In this document: positions 44,659-53,435 of the stretch, piece by piece
Numbering within the stretch: the first letter of the stretch is position 1
Layout: each line of letters starts with the position of its first letter
Source: Pollutiaquabacter aromativorans
GTDB lineage: Bacteria > Bacteroidota > Bacteroidia > AKYH767-A > 2013-40CM-41-45
Direction: 5' to 3'
Length of the DNA: 64,000 bases
NCBI GenBank assembly: GCA_049177215.1
Contig: CP185379.1
Coordinates: forward strand, 3,472,001 to 3,536,000
The notes under the pieces: generated by a model
Databases searched by the model: none
What the model was told of the DNA's origin: nothing
The model's input: only the letters and a program-made list of their open reading frames with translations
Position numbers and translations under genes: made by a program

Positions 44659-45609
44659 ATGGCTGACACAATCCTTGTCATCGGCGCGAAAGGCCAGATC
44701 GGTTCGGAACTGGTGGAAGAACTCCGCCGTATCCACGGCGCTTCCCGCGTCATCGCTACCGATATCAAGGAACCTTCCCGCGAATTCATGGAAAGCGGTC
44801 CGTTCGTACAACTCGACGTACTCGACTTCCCCCGCCTCGCCGAGATCATCCGCAAGGAACGCGTCACCCAGGTGTACCTCCTCGCTGCCTTGCTTTCAGC
44901 AACCGCCGAGCAAAAGGTGAAGTCGGCCTGGCGCCTGAACATGGAAGGCCTGCTCGGCGTACTCGACCTCGCCCGCGAAGAGAAATTCAAGCTCTTCTGG
45001 CCAAGCTCCATCGCGGTCTTCGGCCCCACAACGCCCCGCGACAATACCCCGCAGATCACCGTCATGGAACCGACTACGGTCTATGGCATCAGCAAACAAG
45101 CCGGCGAACGCTGGTGCGAATACTACCATCAAAAGTTCGGCGTCGACGTACGCAGCATCCGCTACCCCGGCCTCATCGGGTATAAGACCGAACCCGGCGG
45201 CGGTACCACCGACTACGCCGTGCACATCTTCCACGAAGCGCTCAAACACCATCGCTACACCTCGTTCCTCTCGGAGGAAACGCGCCTGCCGATGATGTAC
45301 ATGCCCGACGCTCTCCGCGCCACCATCGGCCTGATGGACGCCCCCTCCGCCCGCGTGAAGGTCCGCTCCAGCTATAACGTAGCCGCCATGAGCTTCACCC
45401 CGCGTGAACTCGCCGCCGAGATCCGCCGCCACCTGCCCGACTTCGTCATCGACTACGCCCCGGATGTGCGCCAACAATACGCCGATTCCTGGCCCAGAAG
45501 CATCGACGATTCCGTCGCACGCGCCGACTGGGGCTGGCAACATCAATACGACCTGGCGCGTATGACGGAAGACATGCTCGCGCACATCCAACCCGCCGTA
45601 CACCAGTGA
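44659..45609 (+). CDS. L-threonine 3-dehydrogenase, SDR (epimerase-like) type
   Basis: 316 residues. NAD-binding motif GAKGQIG at residues 9-15, DVLDFPRLAEII near 53, and the SDR catalytic pair Tyr142/Lys146 in TVYGISKQAGE. SIRYPGLIGYKTEPGGGTTDYA and MYMPDALRATIGLMDAP are typical of the UDP-galactose-epimerase-like threonine dehydrogenases of Bacteroidota, which oxidise threonine to 2-amino-3-oxobutyrate with NAD. The usual partner that cleaves this product (kbl) is not in the window. It is alone on its strand after the repeat locus, with its own -7 box. Confidence 0.88.
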   Translation: MADTILVIGAKGQIGSELVEELRRIHGASRVIATDIKEPSREFMESGPFVQLDVLDFPRLAEIIRKERVTQVYLLAALLSATAEQKVKSAWRLNMEGLLGVLDLAREEKFKLFWPSSIAVFGPTTPRDNTPQITVMEPTTVYGISKQAGERWCEYYHQKFGVDVRSIRYPGLIGYKTEPGGGTTDYAVHIFHEALKHHRYTSFLSEETRLPMMYMPDALRATIGLMDAPSARVKVRSSYNVAAMSFTPRELAAEIRRHLPDFVIDYAPDVRQQYADSWPRSIDDSVARADWGWQHQYDLARMTEDMLAHIQPAVHQ

Positions 45610-45721
45610 GCCTCCGCAGCAGCCACCCGCCGTGTTGAACGGAATCTGAACCGCCGGCTCTCGCAGCCGTGTAACGTCTTTTGTCCGATTCCGTTAACAA
45701 CACCTTTCCGCTCCCGTTTCC

Positions 45722-47203
45722 ATGCTCCCACATCAACTGTTCATCTATAATTCGCTCACGCGAAGCAAAGACCTCTTTGAACCCCTCGTTCCCGGTTTCG
45801 TAGGACTTTACGTCTGCGGACCGACCGTCTATGGCGCGCCCCACCTCGGACACGCCCGCCCTTATATCACCTTCGACATCCTCCAGCGTTACCTCCACCA
45901 CCTGGGTTACAAGGTGCGCTACGTGCGTAACATCACGGATGTCGGTCATCTGGAAAACGACGCCGACGAAGGCGAAGACAAGATCGCCAAGAAGGCGCGC
46001 CTCGAACAACTCGAACCGATGGAGGTGGTGGAACTCTATACCCAACAGTTTCACGAGGCCATGCGCGCGCTCAACAACCAGCCGCCCGGCATCGAGCCCC
46101 GCGCCTCCGGTCACATCATCGAACAGATCGAAATGATCCGCGCGATCATGGCCAACGGCTGGGCCTACGAATCCAACGGCTCCGTTTACTTCGACGTACC
46201 CGGCTACAGCAAGAAACACGACTACGGAAAACTCAGCGGCCGCATCGTCGAAGACCTGATCGCCGGCGCCGGCAACGAGCGCCGCGAACTCGAAGGACAA
46301 GACGAGAAACGCAACCCCGCCGATTTCGCGCTCTGGAAGAAAGCATCGCCCGAACACATCATGCGCTGGCCTTCTCCCTGGAGCAACGGCTTTCCGGGCT
46401 GGCACATCGAGTGCTCCGCCATGAGCACGAAGTACCTCGGCGAGACCTTCGACATCCACGGCGGCGGCATGGACCTGCTCTTCCCGCACCACGAGAACGA
46501 GATCGCCCAGTCCAAAGGCGCCTGCGGCAAAGCGCCCGTACGCTACTGGATGCACAACAACATGATCACCATCAACGGACAGAAGATGGGCAAGTCGTTG
46601 GGTAACTTCATCAACCTCGAGCAGTTCTTCAACGGCTCACACCCGCTGCTCAGCCAGGCGTACTCGCCCATGACGATCCGCTTCTTCATGCTTCAGGCGC
46701 ACTACCGCAGTCCGCTCGACTTCAGCAACGAAGGACTGCAGGCGGCGGAGAAGGGCTTCGCGCGCCTGCTCAACGCGAACAAGACGCTCGCGCAGTTGAA
46801 GGCCGGCACTTCTTCCACCTCCGACATCGCCGGCGTGGAACAGGGCTTCTATGCCGCGATGAGCGACGACCTCAACACCGCCATCGCGCTCTCGCACCTC
46901 TTCGAAGCGGCGCGGATCATCAATTCGGTTCACGCCGGCACCGAGACCATCAGCGCCGCCGACCTCGACAACCTGCGCCGTTTCTTCCCGCTCTTCCTCT
47001 TCAACCTGCTCGGTATGCGCGAAGAGCAGGCGGCCGACAACGGCGCGCTCGACGGACTCATGCAGATGCTGTTGCGCATGCGCGCCGACGCCAAGGCGAA
47101 AAAGGACTTCGCGACCTCCGACCGGATCCGCGACGAACTGGGCGCGCTGGGAATTCGCATCAAGGACGAGAAAGACGGCACCACTTCCTGGCTCAAAGAC
47201 TGA
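45722..47203 (+). CDS. cysS: Cysteinyl-tRNA synthetase
   Basis: 493 residues. The class I HIGH motif is HLGH (residues 41-44) after VCGPTVYGAP, whose Cys32 is the first zinc ligand; HIECSAMS and FPHHENEIAQS supply the other zinc ligands. The KMSKS motif is KMGKS (near 288-292) in INGQKMGKSLGN. The C-terminal DALR helical domain (LLRMRADAKAKKDFATSDRIRDELGALGI) is complete. It charges tRNA-Cys. The M28 peptidase gene begins 1 nt after the stop and is probably in the same operon. Confidence 0.98.
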   Translation: MLPHQLFIYNSLTRSKDLFEPLVPGFVGLYVCGPTVYGAPHLGHARPYITFDILQRYLHHLGYKVRYVRNITDVGHLENDADEGEDKIAKKARLEQLEPMEVVELYTQQFHEAMRALNNQPPGIEPRASGHIIEQIEMIRAIMANGWAYESNGSVYFDVPGYSKKHDYGKLSGRIVEDLIAGAGNERRELEGQDEKRNPADFALWKKASPEHIMRWPSPWSNGFPGWHIECSAMSTKYLGETFDIHGGGMDLLFPHHENEIAQSKGACGKAPVRYWMHNNMITINGQKMGKSLGNFINLEQFFNGSHPLLSQAYSPMTIRFFMLQAHYRSPLDFSNEGLQAAEKGFARLLNANKTLAQLKAGTSSTSDIAGVEQGFYAAMSDDLNTAIALSHLFEAARIINSVHAGTETISAADLDNLRRFFPLFLFNLLGMREEQAADNGALDGLMQMLLRMRADAKAKKDFATSDRIRDELGALGIRIKDEKDGTTSWLKD

Positions 47204-47204
47204 G

Positions 47205-48188
47205 ATGCGCTTACGGAATATCATCCTCCCGCTGTTCCTGATCTACGCTTGCGGATCTCCGGATAAACAACAGCCCGCGCAACAACCCGCACCATCGCCG
47301 CAACCGGCTGTGGAGATCCCGGCGTTCAACAGGGACTCCGCCTTCAGCTACGTGAAGGATCAGGTCGACTTCGGTCCGCGTGTTCCCAACACCAAAGCCC
47401 ATGCGGCCTGCGCGGCTTATCTCGAACGACAGTTGCGTCGCTTCACGCCGAACTTTCAGGTACAGGAAGGCACCGCCACCACCTGGGACGGCGTCACGCT
47501 CCGCATGAAAAACATCATCGCCAGCTTCGCGCCGGAGAAAAACAATCGCGTACTGCTCTTCGCCCATTGGGACACGCGACCCTGGGCCGATGAGGATACC
47601 GAACGCACGGACGAACCCATCGACGGTGCCGATGATGGCGGCAGCGGCGTCGGCGTATTGCTCGAGATCGCGCGCCAGTTATCGTTGCATCCGCCATCGG
47701 TCGGCGTCGACATCATTTTCTTCGACGCGGAGGACTGGGGAAAAGCCGGCGGCGGACGGGAAGCGGAAGATTCCTATGCACTCGGCACGCAGTACTGGAC
47801 ACGGCAACCGCATGTGCCCGGCTATACGGCTTCGTACGGCATCCTCCTCGACATGGTCGGCGCGCGCGGCGCGAAGTTCCGGCAGGAAGGATATTCACGC
47901 GAAGCGGCCGGTTACATCGTCGACAAGGTCTGGAGCACCGCCAACGCGAACGGTTTCAGCGACTACTTCCCGTATCAACCCGGCGGATGGGTCACCGACG
48001 ATCACGTCTACGTCAACCGCATGGGCATCCCGTCGATCGACATCATCGGCTCCGATCCCACGGCTGTCTCGGGATTCGGCAAGCACTGGCACACCCACCG
48101 CGATTCGATCGAGATCATCGACCCCGCCACCCTGCATGCCGTCGGACAAACCCTCCTCGCGGTACTCTACGGCAATCCGAATCCCTGA
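47205..48188 (+). CDS. M28-family peptidase / glutaminyl-peptide cyclotransferase-like lipoprotein
   Basis: 327 residues. The N-terminus ILPLFLIYACGS has a lipobox-like end, so it may be a lipoprotein, followed by a Gln/Pro-rich linker. Zinc-site residues of the M28 fold are in FAHWDTRPWAD (His, Asp), GADDGGSGVGVLLEIAR (Asp), IIFFDAEDWG (Glu) and KHWHTHRDSIEIID (His). Bacterial relatives include aminopeptidases and glutaminyl cyclases; the WD...ED spacing fits the cyclase group, common in Bacteroidota. It would act in the periplasm or on the surface. Confidence 0.88.
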   Translation: MRLRNIILPLFLIYACGSPDKQQPAQQPAPSPQPAVEIPAFNRDSAFSYVKDQVDFGPRVPNTKAHAACAAYLERQLRRFTPNFQVQEGTATTWDGVTLRMKNIIASFAPEKNNRVLLFAHWDTRPWADEDTERTDEPIDGADDGGSGVGVLLEIARQLSLHPPSVGVDIIFFDAEDWGKAGGGREAEDSYALGTQYWTRQPHVPGYTASYGILLDMVGARGAKFRQEGYSREAAGYIVDKVWSTANANGFSDYFPYQPGGWVTDDHVYVNRMGIPSIDIIGSDPTAVSGFGKHWHTHRDSIEIIDPATLHAVGQTLLAVLYGNPNP

Positions 48189-48593
48189 GATGGGAAGTTG
48201 GAGCGGTGCGGGCGTGCTCGCTCCGGCACCCGTCCCGTGCTCGCTCGCCGCAGCAGCAGTGTTTCTTTCCTCAAGGCGCACAGGAGGCGAGCTCGCCCGG
48301 GGCTAGCCTGCCACGCCTCCGGCCCGATCAACAGTAAGGTTCAGTCGTCACCATCGACCGGGAACTTTCCGTGAACGAAATCCAGACTCACGCCGGTTTG
48401 TTCGGTCGATTTCGTCCTCCTTCTTACCGGCCGTTAATCCTTTACCGGCCATTTCCAGGTGCTATTCCGGCTGTTTACTCCGGAATGATCCCGGAAACAC
48501 CCGGAATCTTACAACAGTAAGTCCTGCCGAAGAACGATCCCCCTTGCGTTCCTGCAGGTCGTTCCTTGCAATCGGATCCTTAACTCCCTTTGC
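48189..48593. other. Intergenic region, no gene seen
   Basis: 405 nt between plus-strand genes. It contains a GC-rich palindrome GGCGAGCTCGCC (48286-48297) and no convincing -7 box; CCTTTGC just before the next ATG is a partial match only. The short open frames here lack any family feature. Confidence 0.55.
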
Positions 48594-49118
48594 ATGAACA
48601 AACATTCGACTCTGATCATCGTTGCCATTTTCCTTGCCTGCCTGATCGGCGCTCTGGCTGCGAGCGCGCAATACACCGCCAGCCTGGGTGTGCGCGCGGG
48701 CAAATTCGCCACCGGTTTCACCGGTAAGTACTTCTTCGACACGAATGGTAACACCGGTGTGGAAGCCTGGGCGGCTTACACCAAGGAAGCAAACGACGGC
48801 TACACCGCCCGCGCGTTCTTCATCAAACAACAATCGATCTTCAACTCCCGCCTGCAGATTCCGGTCGACTTCATCGCCGGTGCAGGTATCCATGCGGGTT
48901 ACTTCAAGGACCGTTACTACGACGTAGTGGAAGGCGATGCGAAGTATTACAACCAGAGCACCTTTGCCGGCGGCGTGGGCGCGACGATACAACTCGAGTA
49001 CAACTCGCGCCGCTTCCCGATGACGCTCGGCATCGACGCCCATCCGTTCTACAACATCATCAGTCCGGGCCCCGAATGGATCGACTTCGGCGTGAACCTG
49101 CGCTATAAAATCTTCTGA
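48594..49118 (+). CDS. Small outer-membrane beta-barrel protein
   Basis: 174 residues. The signal peptide runs to about ALAASAQ (residue 25). Eight or so alternating strands follow (YTASLGVRAGKFATGFTGKYFF, GVEAWAAYTKE, VDFIAGAGIHAGYF, AGGVGATIQLEYNS) with a typical barrel ending VNLRYKIF. It resembles OmpX/OprF-like eight-stranded barrels of Bacteroidota. Function unknown. A terminator shared with asnS follows. Confidence 0.75.
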   Translation: MNKHSTLIIVAIFLACLIGALAASAQYTASLGVRAGKFATGFTGKYFFDTNGNTGVEAWAAYTKEANDGYTARAFFIKQQSIFNSRLQIPVDFIAGAGIHAGYFKDRYYDVVEGDAKYYNQSTFAGGVGATIQLEYNSRRFPMTLGIDAHPFYNIISPGPEWIDFGVNLRYKIF

Positions 49119-49160
49119 GGTTAGGATTCATTTTTCAGGCGCGTGTAGTTCCTGAAAAAG

Positions 49161-49196
49161 AAAACCCCGACTGGTGTCCTGCACCAGCCGGGGTTT
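49161..49196. terminator. Bidirectional terminator
   Basis: AAAACCCCGACTGGTG (49161-49176) pairs with CACCAGCCGGGGTTTT (49181-49196) with one mismatch and a 4-nt loop. A and T runs flank it on both sides, fitting termination of the plus-strand barrel gene and the convergent asnS gene. Confidence 0.88.
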
Positions 49197-49215
49197 TCGC
49201 TTTGCTTTGACCGGA

Positions 49216-50598
49216 TCAGAACTCCGCGTTCTTCGGCGTCCGCGGGAACGGAATGACGTCGCGGATGTTGGTCATACCCGTGACGAACAGCATCAGGCGC
49301 TCGAAACCGAGTCCGAAGCCGGCGTGTACACAGGTGCCGAACTTGCGCGTGTCGAGGTACCACCACAGCTCGGATTCCGGCACGTGCATCTCGCGCATGC
49401 GGTTCTGCAATACCTCCAGCCGTTCCTCCCGCTGCGATCCGCCGATGATCTCGCCGATCCACGGGAACAGGATGTCCATCGCGCGCACGGTCTTGCCGTC
49501 CTCGTTCACTTTCATGTAGAATGCTTTGATGTCCTTCGGATAATCCGTCAGGATCACCGGCCGTTTGAAGTGGTCCACCAGGAAGTTCTCGTGCTCCTTC
49601 TGCAGGTCCGTGCCCCAGTTCACCGGGAACTCGAACTTCTTGCCCGAGTTTTTCAGGATCTCGATCGCCGCCGTATAGGTGAGCCGCTCGAACGGGTGAT
49701 CCACGACCATTTGCAAACGTGGAATCAACTGATCGTCGTAGGTCTTGGCCAGGAACTCGATGTCGTCGCGACCGTGCTCCAGCGCGTACCGCACCAGGTA
49801 CTTGAGAAAATCCTCCGCCAGGTCCTGGTTGTCGCGGATATCGTAAAACGCCATCTCCGGCTCGATCATCCAGAACTCCGCCAGGTGACGCGGCGTGTTG
49901 GAGTTCTCCGCGCGGAAGGTCGGACCGAAGGTGTAAATGTTACCCAGCGCGGTCGCCGCCAGCTCGCCTTCCAACTGGCCCGATACGGTCAGGTTGGTCG
50001 ACTTACCGAAAAAGTCTTCTTTGAAGTTGATCGATCCGTCGGGAAGCTTCGGCAGGTGCTGCAGATCCAGCGTGGTCACCTGGAACATCTCGCCCGCGCC
50101 CTCCGCGTCGGACCCGGTGATGATCGGGGAGTGGAGGTAATAGAAACCACGGTCGTTGAAGTACTGGTGGATGGCAAACGCCATGTGGTGACGCAGCCGG
50201 AAGACGGCGCCGAAGGTGTTCGTACGCGGACGCAAGTGCGCGATCTCGCGCAGGAACTCGAGCGTATGTCCTTTCTTCTGCAACGGATACGACTCATCCG
50301 CGTCACCGAGGATCTCGATCGTCTCCGCCTGGATCTCCACGGCCTGCCCCGATCCCTGCGAAGCGACCAGCTTGCCCGTCGCCCTGATGCAGGCGCCGGT
50401 GGTCACGCGCTTGATCAACTCCTCCGGAAACTTCGCCATCTCGGCGACCACCTGGATGCTGTGGATCACGGAACCGTCGTTCACCGCGATGAACGCGATC
50501 TGCTTGTTCCCGCGCCGGGTCCTGACCCAGCCCCTGACTTCGACCGTCTGATCGGCCGCTTCCGTTCGTAACAGATCCGTTACCCTTTTAAACTTCAT
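49216..50598 (-). CDS. asnS: Asparaginyl-tRNA synthetase
   Basis: 460 residues from the ATG at 50596-50598; the frame is open 45 codons further upstream, but that stretch (lysine/arginine-rich) is not like the family and is excluded. The OB-fold N-terminus is VEVRGWVRTRRGNKQIAFIAVNDGS. Class II motifs follow: motif 2 FGPTFRAENSNTPRHLAEFWMIEPE and motif 3 GFGLGFERLMLFVTGMTNIRDVIPFPR. The Asn/Asp discrimination fits AsnRS (RHLAEF rather than the RDED type of AspRS). It charges tRNA-Asn. Confidence 0.97.
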   Translation of the reverse strand: MKFKRVTDLLRTEAADQTVEVRGWVRTRRGNKQIAFIAVNDGSVIHSIQVVAEMAKFPEELIKRVTTGACIRATGKLVASQGSGQAVEIQAETIEILGDADESYPLQKKGHTLEFLREIAHLRPRTNTFGAVFRLRHHMAFAIHQYFNDRGFYYLHSPIITGSDAEGAGEMFQVTTLDLQHLPKLPDGSINFKEDFFGKSTNLTVSGQLEGELAATALGNIYTFGPTFRAENSNTPRHLAEFWMIEPEMAFYDIRDNQDLAEDFLKYLVRYALEHGRDDIEFLAKTYDDQLIPRLQMVVDHPFERLTYTAAIEILKNSGKKFEFPVNWGTDLQKEHENFLVDHFKRPVILTDYPKDIKAFYMKVNEDGKTVRAMDILFPWIGEIIGGSQREERLEVLQNRMREMHVPESELWWYLDTRKFGTCVHAGFGLGFERLMLFVTGMTNIRDVIPFPRTPKNAEF

Positions 50599-50768
50599 GG
50601 CAGTAGAAATGAGGCTGCAAAATAAGCGATTCGCGGGGGGAGGAGCAAGGCGGAAGCTTGCCCGGATATTGAGTTTCAGGTGGTTTTTCGGGGCGAAAAA
50701 TCGCTTTTTGAGTTTGTTAGCCCTTCGTTTCATCCCGAATTAATTTGAAAAGGGGTACTTCGCGGCCT

Positions 50769-51665
50769 GTGATTGCACCGCGGCCTTTTCTTTTTCCCAT
50801 CCTTCTCGTTTGTATCGGACTCCTGGTCGCCTGTAAAGCGCCGCCCCAACCCGGCTCCATTCCCTACGACCTCGACCATCCCCGGGAAGTCCGCTCCCTG
50901 CCGAAAGCCCTGAAGGAGATCTCCGGCATCGTTTCGCTCGATCAACGCAGACTGCTCTGTGTCGAAGACGAGAACGGGGAGGTCTTTGTCCTGGGAAGAA
51001 AGAAGGACGACATCAAACACGCGGTCGGTTTTGGTAAGGACCACGACTACGAAGGCATCACCCTCGTAAACGACACGGTCTTCGTCCTCAAAAGCAACGG
51101 CACGCTCTTTCGCGTCACGGGCTGGACAACCGACACGCCGCAAACACAAGCGATCCATACGTTTCTCAAGAAGGAAAACAACACCGAAGGCGTTTGTTAC
51201 GATGCCGCCAATCGTCGTCTGCTCATCGCCTGCAAAGGCGTCGCCGGTCACGGTCCGCTCGAGCGTTTGAAAGCAATCTATGCCTTCGATCTTGCGCAGC
51301 AACAGCTACTCGAAACACCGGTGTTACTGCTCGACCCGGATTCCGTCGCCGCCTACCTGAGTAAGTACCATGTCAAAGCCATGCATGCGGCGGTCGACGG
51401 CTCCACCATTCCCGGACTCGAACTGTTCGCCCCTTCCGATCTCGCCATCGATCCAGCCACCGGCAATCTCTACCTGCTGTGCTCCACCGGTAAGCTGCTG
51501 CTCGTTTTTGATCCGGCAGATCGGCTCATCTTCGCTTCGCCGCTTGATCCATCCATCTACCTGCAACCCGAAGGCATTACCTTTTCCCCCGATGGTGAAT
51601 TGCTGATCTCCAACGAAGGCCGGGGCGGCAAAGCCAGCCTGGTCGTGATCCCCAGGACGAACTGA
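50769..51665 (+). CDS. SdiA-regulated-like beta-propeller lipoprotein
   Basis: 298 residues from a GTG at 50769; a TTG at 50745 (8 residues longer) is the alternative, but it lies in a promoter-like TTAATTTG (50740-50747). The N-terminus FLFPILLVCIGLLVAC is a good lipoprotein signal with Cys as the lipid site. The rest (ALKEISGIVSLDQRRLLCVEDENGEVF, KDHDYEGITLVNDTVFVLKS, PSDLAIDPATGNLYLLCSTGKLLLVFD, YLQPEGITFSPDGELLISNEG) matches SdiA-regulated/phytase-like propellers. No enzyme activity can be assigned. It precedes the sulfite dehydrogenase genes on the same strand. Confidence 0.8.
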   Translation: MIAPRPFLFPILLVCIGLLVACKAPPQPGSIPYDLDHPREVRSLPKALKEISGIVSLDQRRLLCVEDENGEVFVLGRKKDDIKHAVGFGKDHDYEGITLVNDTVFVLKSNGTLFRVTGWTTDTPQTQAIHTFLKKENNTEGVCYDAANRRLLIACKGVAGHGPLERLKAIYAFDLAQQQLLETPVLLLDPDSVAAYLSKYHVKAMHAAVDGSTIPGLELFAPSDLAIDPATGNLYLLCSTGKLLLVFDPADRLIFASPLDPSIYLQPEGITFSPDGELLISNEGRGGKASLVVIPRTN

Positions 51666-51744
51666 GCGGGAAATTCAACCACCGGTTGCGGCTGAATGAT
51701 TAACTTGTCCTCGCCGGATGCGCCGCATCGCACGATCGTCGACA

Positions 51745-52956
51745 ATGAAAACCCTTCTGAGTTCTCTGCAGTGTTTCAGCTACGCGCTTGCGCTCCTGTC
51801 GTTCCTGTTGTTCGGTTGCGGAAGTGACACGGAGCAGCAAGCCGGCCGACCGACATCGCAGGATTCCGTCACGATGGTCGTTGCGGAGGGCAAGAAGCCG
51901 ATGCGCCTGGTCACCGACCGTCCGCCCAACCTCGAAACGCCGATCCGTTACTTCCGCAAAGACTTCACGCCGAACGATGTCTTCTTCGTCCGCTGGCATC
52001 TTTCCAATATGCCCACAGCGGTCAACCCGGATACGTTTCGCCTGCGAATCAGCGGGAACGTGAAAGCTCCACTGGAACTCTCGCTCGACGAGCTGAAGAA
52101 TGACTTCGAACAAGTTTCCGTCAACGCGCTGTGTGTCTGCGCCGGCAACGCCCGCAGTTGCCTGCAACCACGCGTAGCCGGCGCGCAATGGGTCAACGGC
52201 GGGATGGGCAACGCCCGCTGGACCGGCGTCCGGCTGAAGGATGTGTTGGCCAAAGCCAAAGCGGATGCGAGATCCGTCGCCGTCTCCTTCAACGGCATGG
52301 ATGATCCGCCACTCGAGACCGTTCCCGATTTTGTCAAGTCCTTACCCTTTGCCCGCGCGAACGATGGCGAAGTCGTCATCGCCTATGAAATGAACGGTGA
52401 GCCCCTGCCCTTGCTCAACGGCTATCCGCTCAAGCTGGTCGTTCCCGGATGGTATGCGACGTATTGGGTCGGCATGCTCAACGACATCCGCGTGTATGCC
52501 GATACGTTTCACGGGTACTGGATGGACAAAGCCTACCGTGTTCCCAAAGGCGTGAGCAACGCCAACGAATCGCCCGACTCGCTCGCGAAAGACCTCGAAC
52601 CGATCAGCCGCATCGCCATTCGCTCCATCTTCGTTTCTCCGGAACCGGACAGCGTCCTGACCAAGGGCACGCGCTACGAGATGGAGGGATTGGCCTTCGA
52701 CGGCGGCAGCGGTATCGCGCGCGTGGAGATCAGCACCGATGACGGGAAAAGCTGGACCGAAACCAGGCTCGATCCTTCGCTGGGCAATTATTCCTGGCGC
52801 CGCTGGCGCTTCCTCTACACACCGGCGGCGGCAGGCAAGTTGCGCATGCTGGTGAGGGCGACCGGAGTGTCCGGTGAAACGCAACCGCTCAAACACTGGA
52901 ACCGCAGCGGCTATGCACGCAACGAGATTGAATCCCTTGAACTGACGGTACGCTGA
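51745..52956 (+). CDS. Sulfite oxidase-family molybdopterin oxidoreductase (SorA-like), probable lipoprotein
   Basis: 403 residues from the ATG at 51745; an ATG at 51718 would add nine residues. The N-terminus ALALLSFLLFGC has a lipobox, so it is likely lipid-anchored in the periplasm. The molybdenum-ligand Cys is in VCAGNARS (Cys132), and WTGVRLKDVLAKA, VIAYEMNGEPLPLLNGYPLKLVVPGWYATYWVG and the C-terminal dimerisation domain (RVEISTDDGKSWTETRL) are typical of sulfite oxidases. It would oxidise sulfite to sulfate, passing electrons to the cytochrome encoded 4 nt downstream. The N-terminal heme domain of the eukaryotic enzyme is absent. Confidence 0.92.
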   Translation: MKTLLSSLQCFSYALALLSFLLFGCGSDTEQQAGRPTSQDSVTMVVAEGKKPMRLVTDRPPNLETPIRYFRKDFTPNDVFFVRWHLSNMPTAVNPDTFRLRISGNVKAPLELSLDELKNDFEQVSVNALCVCAGNARSCLQPRVAGAQWVNGGMGNARWTGVRLKDVLAKAKADARSVAVSFNGMDDPPLETVPDFVKSLPFARANDGEVVIAYEMNGEPLPLLNGYPLKLVVPGWYATYWVGMLNDIRVYADTFHGYWMDKAYRVPKGVSNANESPDSLAKDLEPISRIAIRSIFVSPEPDSVLTKGTRYEMEGLAFDGGSGIARVEISTDDGKSWTETRLDPSLGNYSWRRWRFLYTPAAAGKLRMLVRATGVSGETQPLKHWNRSGYARNEIESLELTVR

Positions 52957-52960
52957 TCCC

Positions 52961-53302
52961 ATGACAGGCACTTCGCTTCTTCGCTATCCCTTCGCCTTGT
53001 TGCTGGTTTTTTATGCCTGCTCACGACCGGCAGAACCGGTGGCCCGTGTTCGCGCCACCGATCCAATTCCGCTTTCAGCAGTTCGGACCGAATTGCCCGA
53101 GCATCCCGACAAGATGCTGGTGATGGCGAATTGCCTGCCCTGCCATTCGCTCGCCTACATCGCCAACCAACCACCGATGAAACGCGAAGCCTGGAAGAAG
53201 ACCGTACGCAAGATGATCGACGTGTTCGGCGCACCGGTCCCCGATACGGCCGTCGCGGAACGCATTACGGATTACCTTGCTTCGATTCGGGGGAGTGAAT
53301 AG
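52961..53302 (+). CDS. c-type cytochrome, SorB-like subunit
   Basis: 113 residues. An N-terminal lipobox-like LLLVFYAC (Cys20) suggests a lipoprotein. A single heme c site CLPCH lies at residues 58-62, with a likely axial methionine at residue 73 in NQPPMKREAW. The ending (VAERITDYLASIRG) is the typical last helix of small cytochromes c. The position 4 nt after the SorA-like gene makes it the electron acceptor of that enzyme. Confidence 0.93.
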   Translation: MTGTSLLRYPFALLLVFYACSRPAEPVARVRATDPIPLSAVRTELPEHPDKMLVMANCLPCHSLAYIANQPPMKREAWKKTVRKMIDVFGAPVPDTAVAERITDYLASIRGSE

Positions 53303-53435
53303 GAGCAACGAAGGACTTGGTAGCGTTGATCGTCAGTCAGCGATTATACAAAGAATCGACTCTGACCGATTTGAGTTCGAAGTAAATGCCACGATCTCGC
53401 AACCAGGAAATTTAATAAACAAGTCAGCGTCTCTT

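Noticed and set aside
50599..50733. 45-residue N-terminal extension of asnS
   Set aside because: Basic, low-similarity stretch before the expected OB-fold start; the ATG at 50596-50598 gives the usual length.
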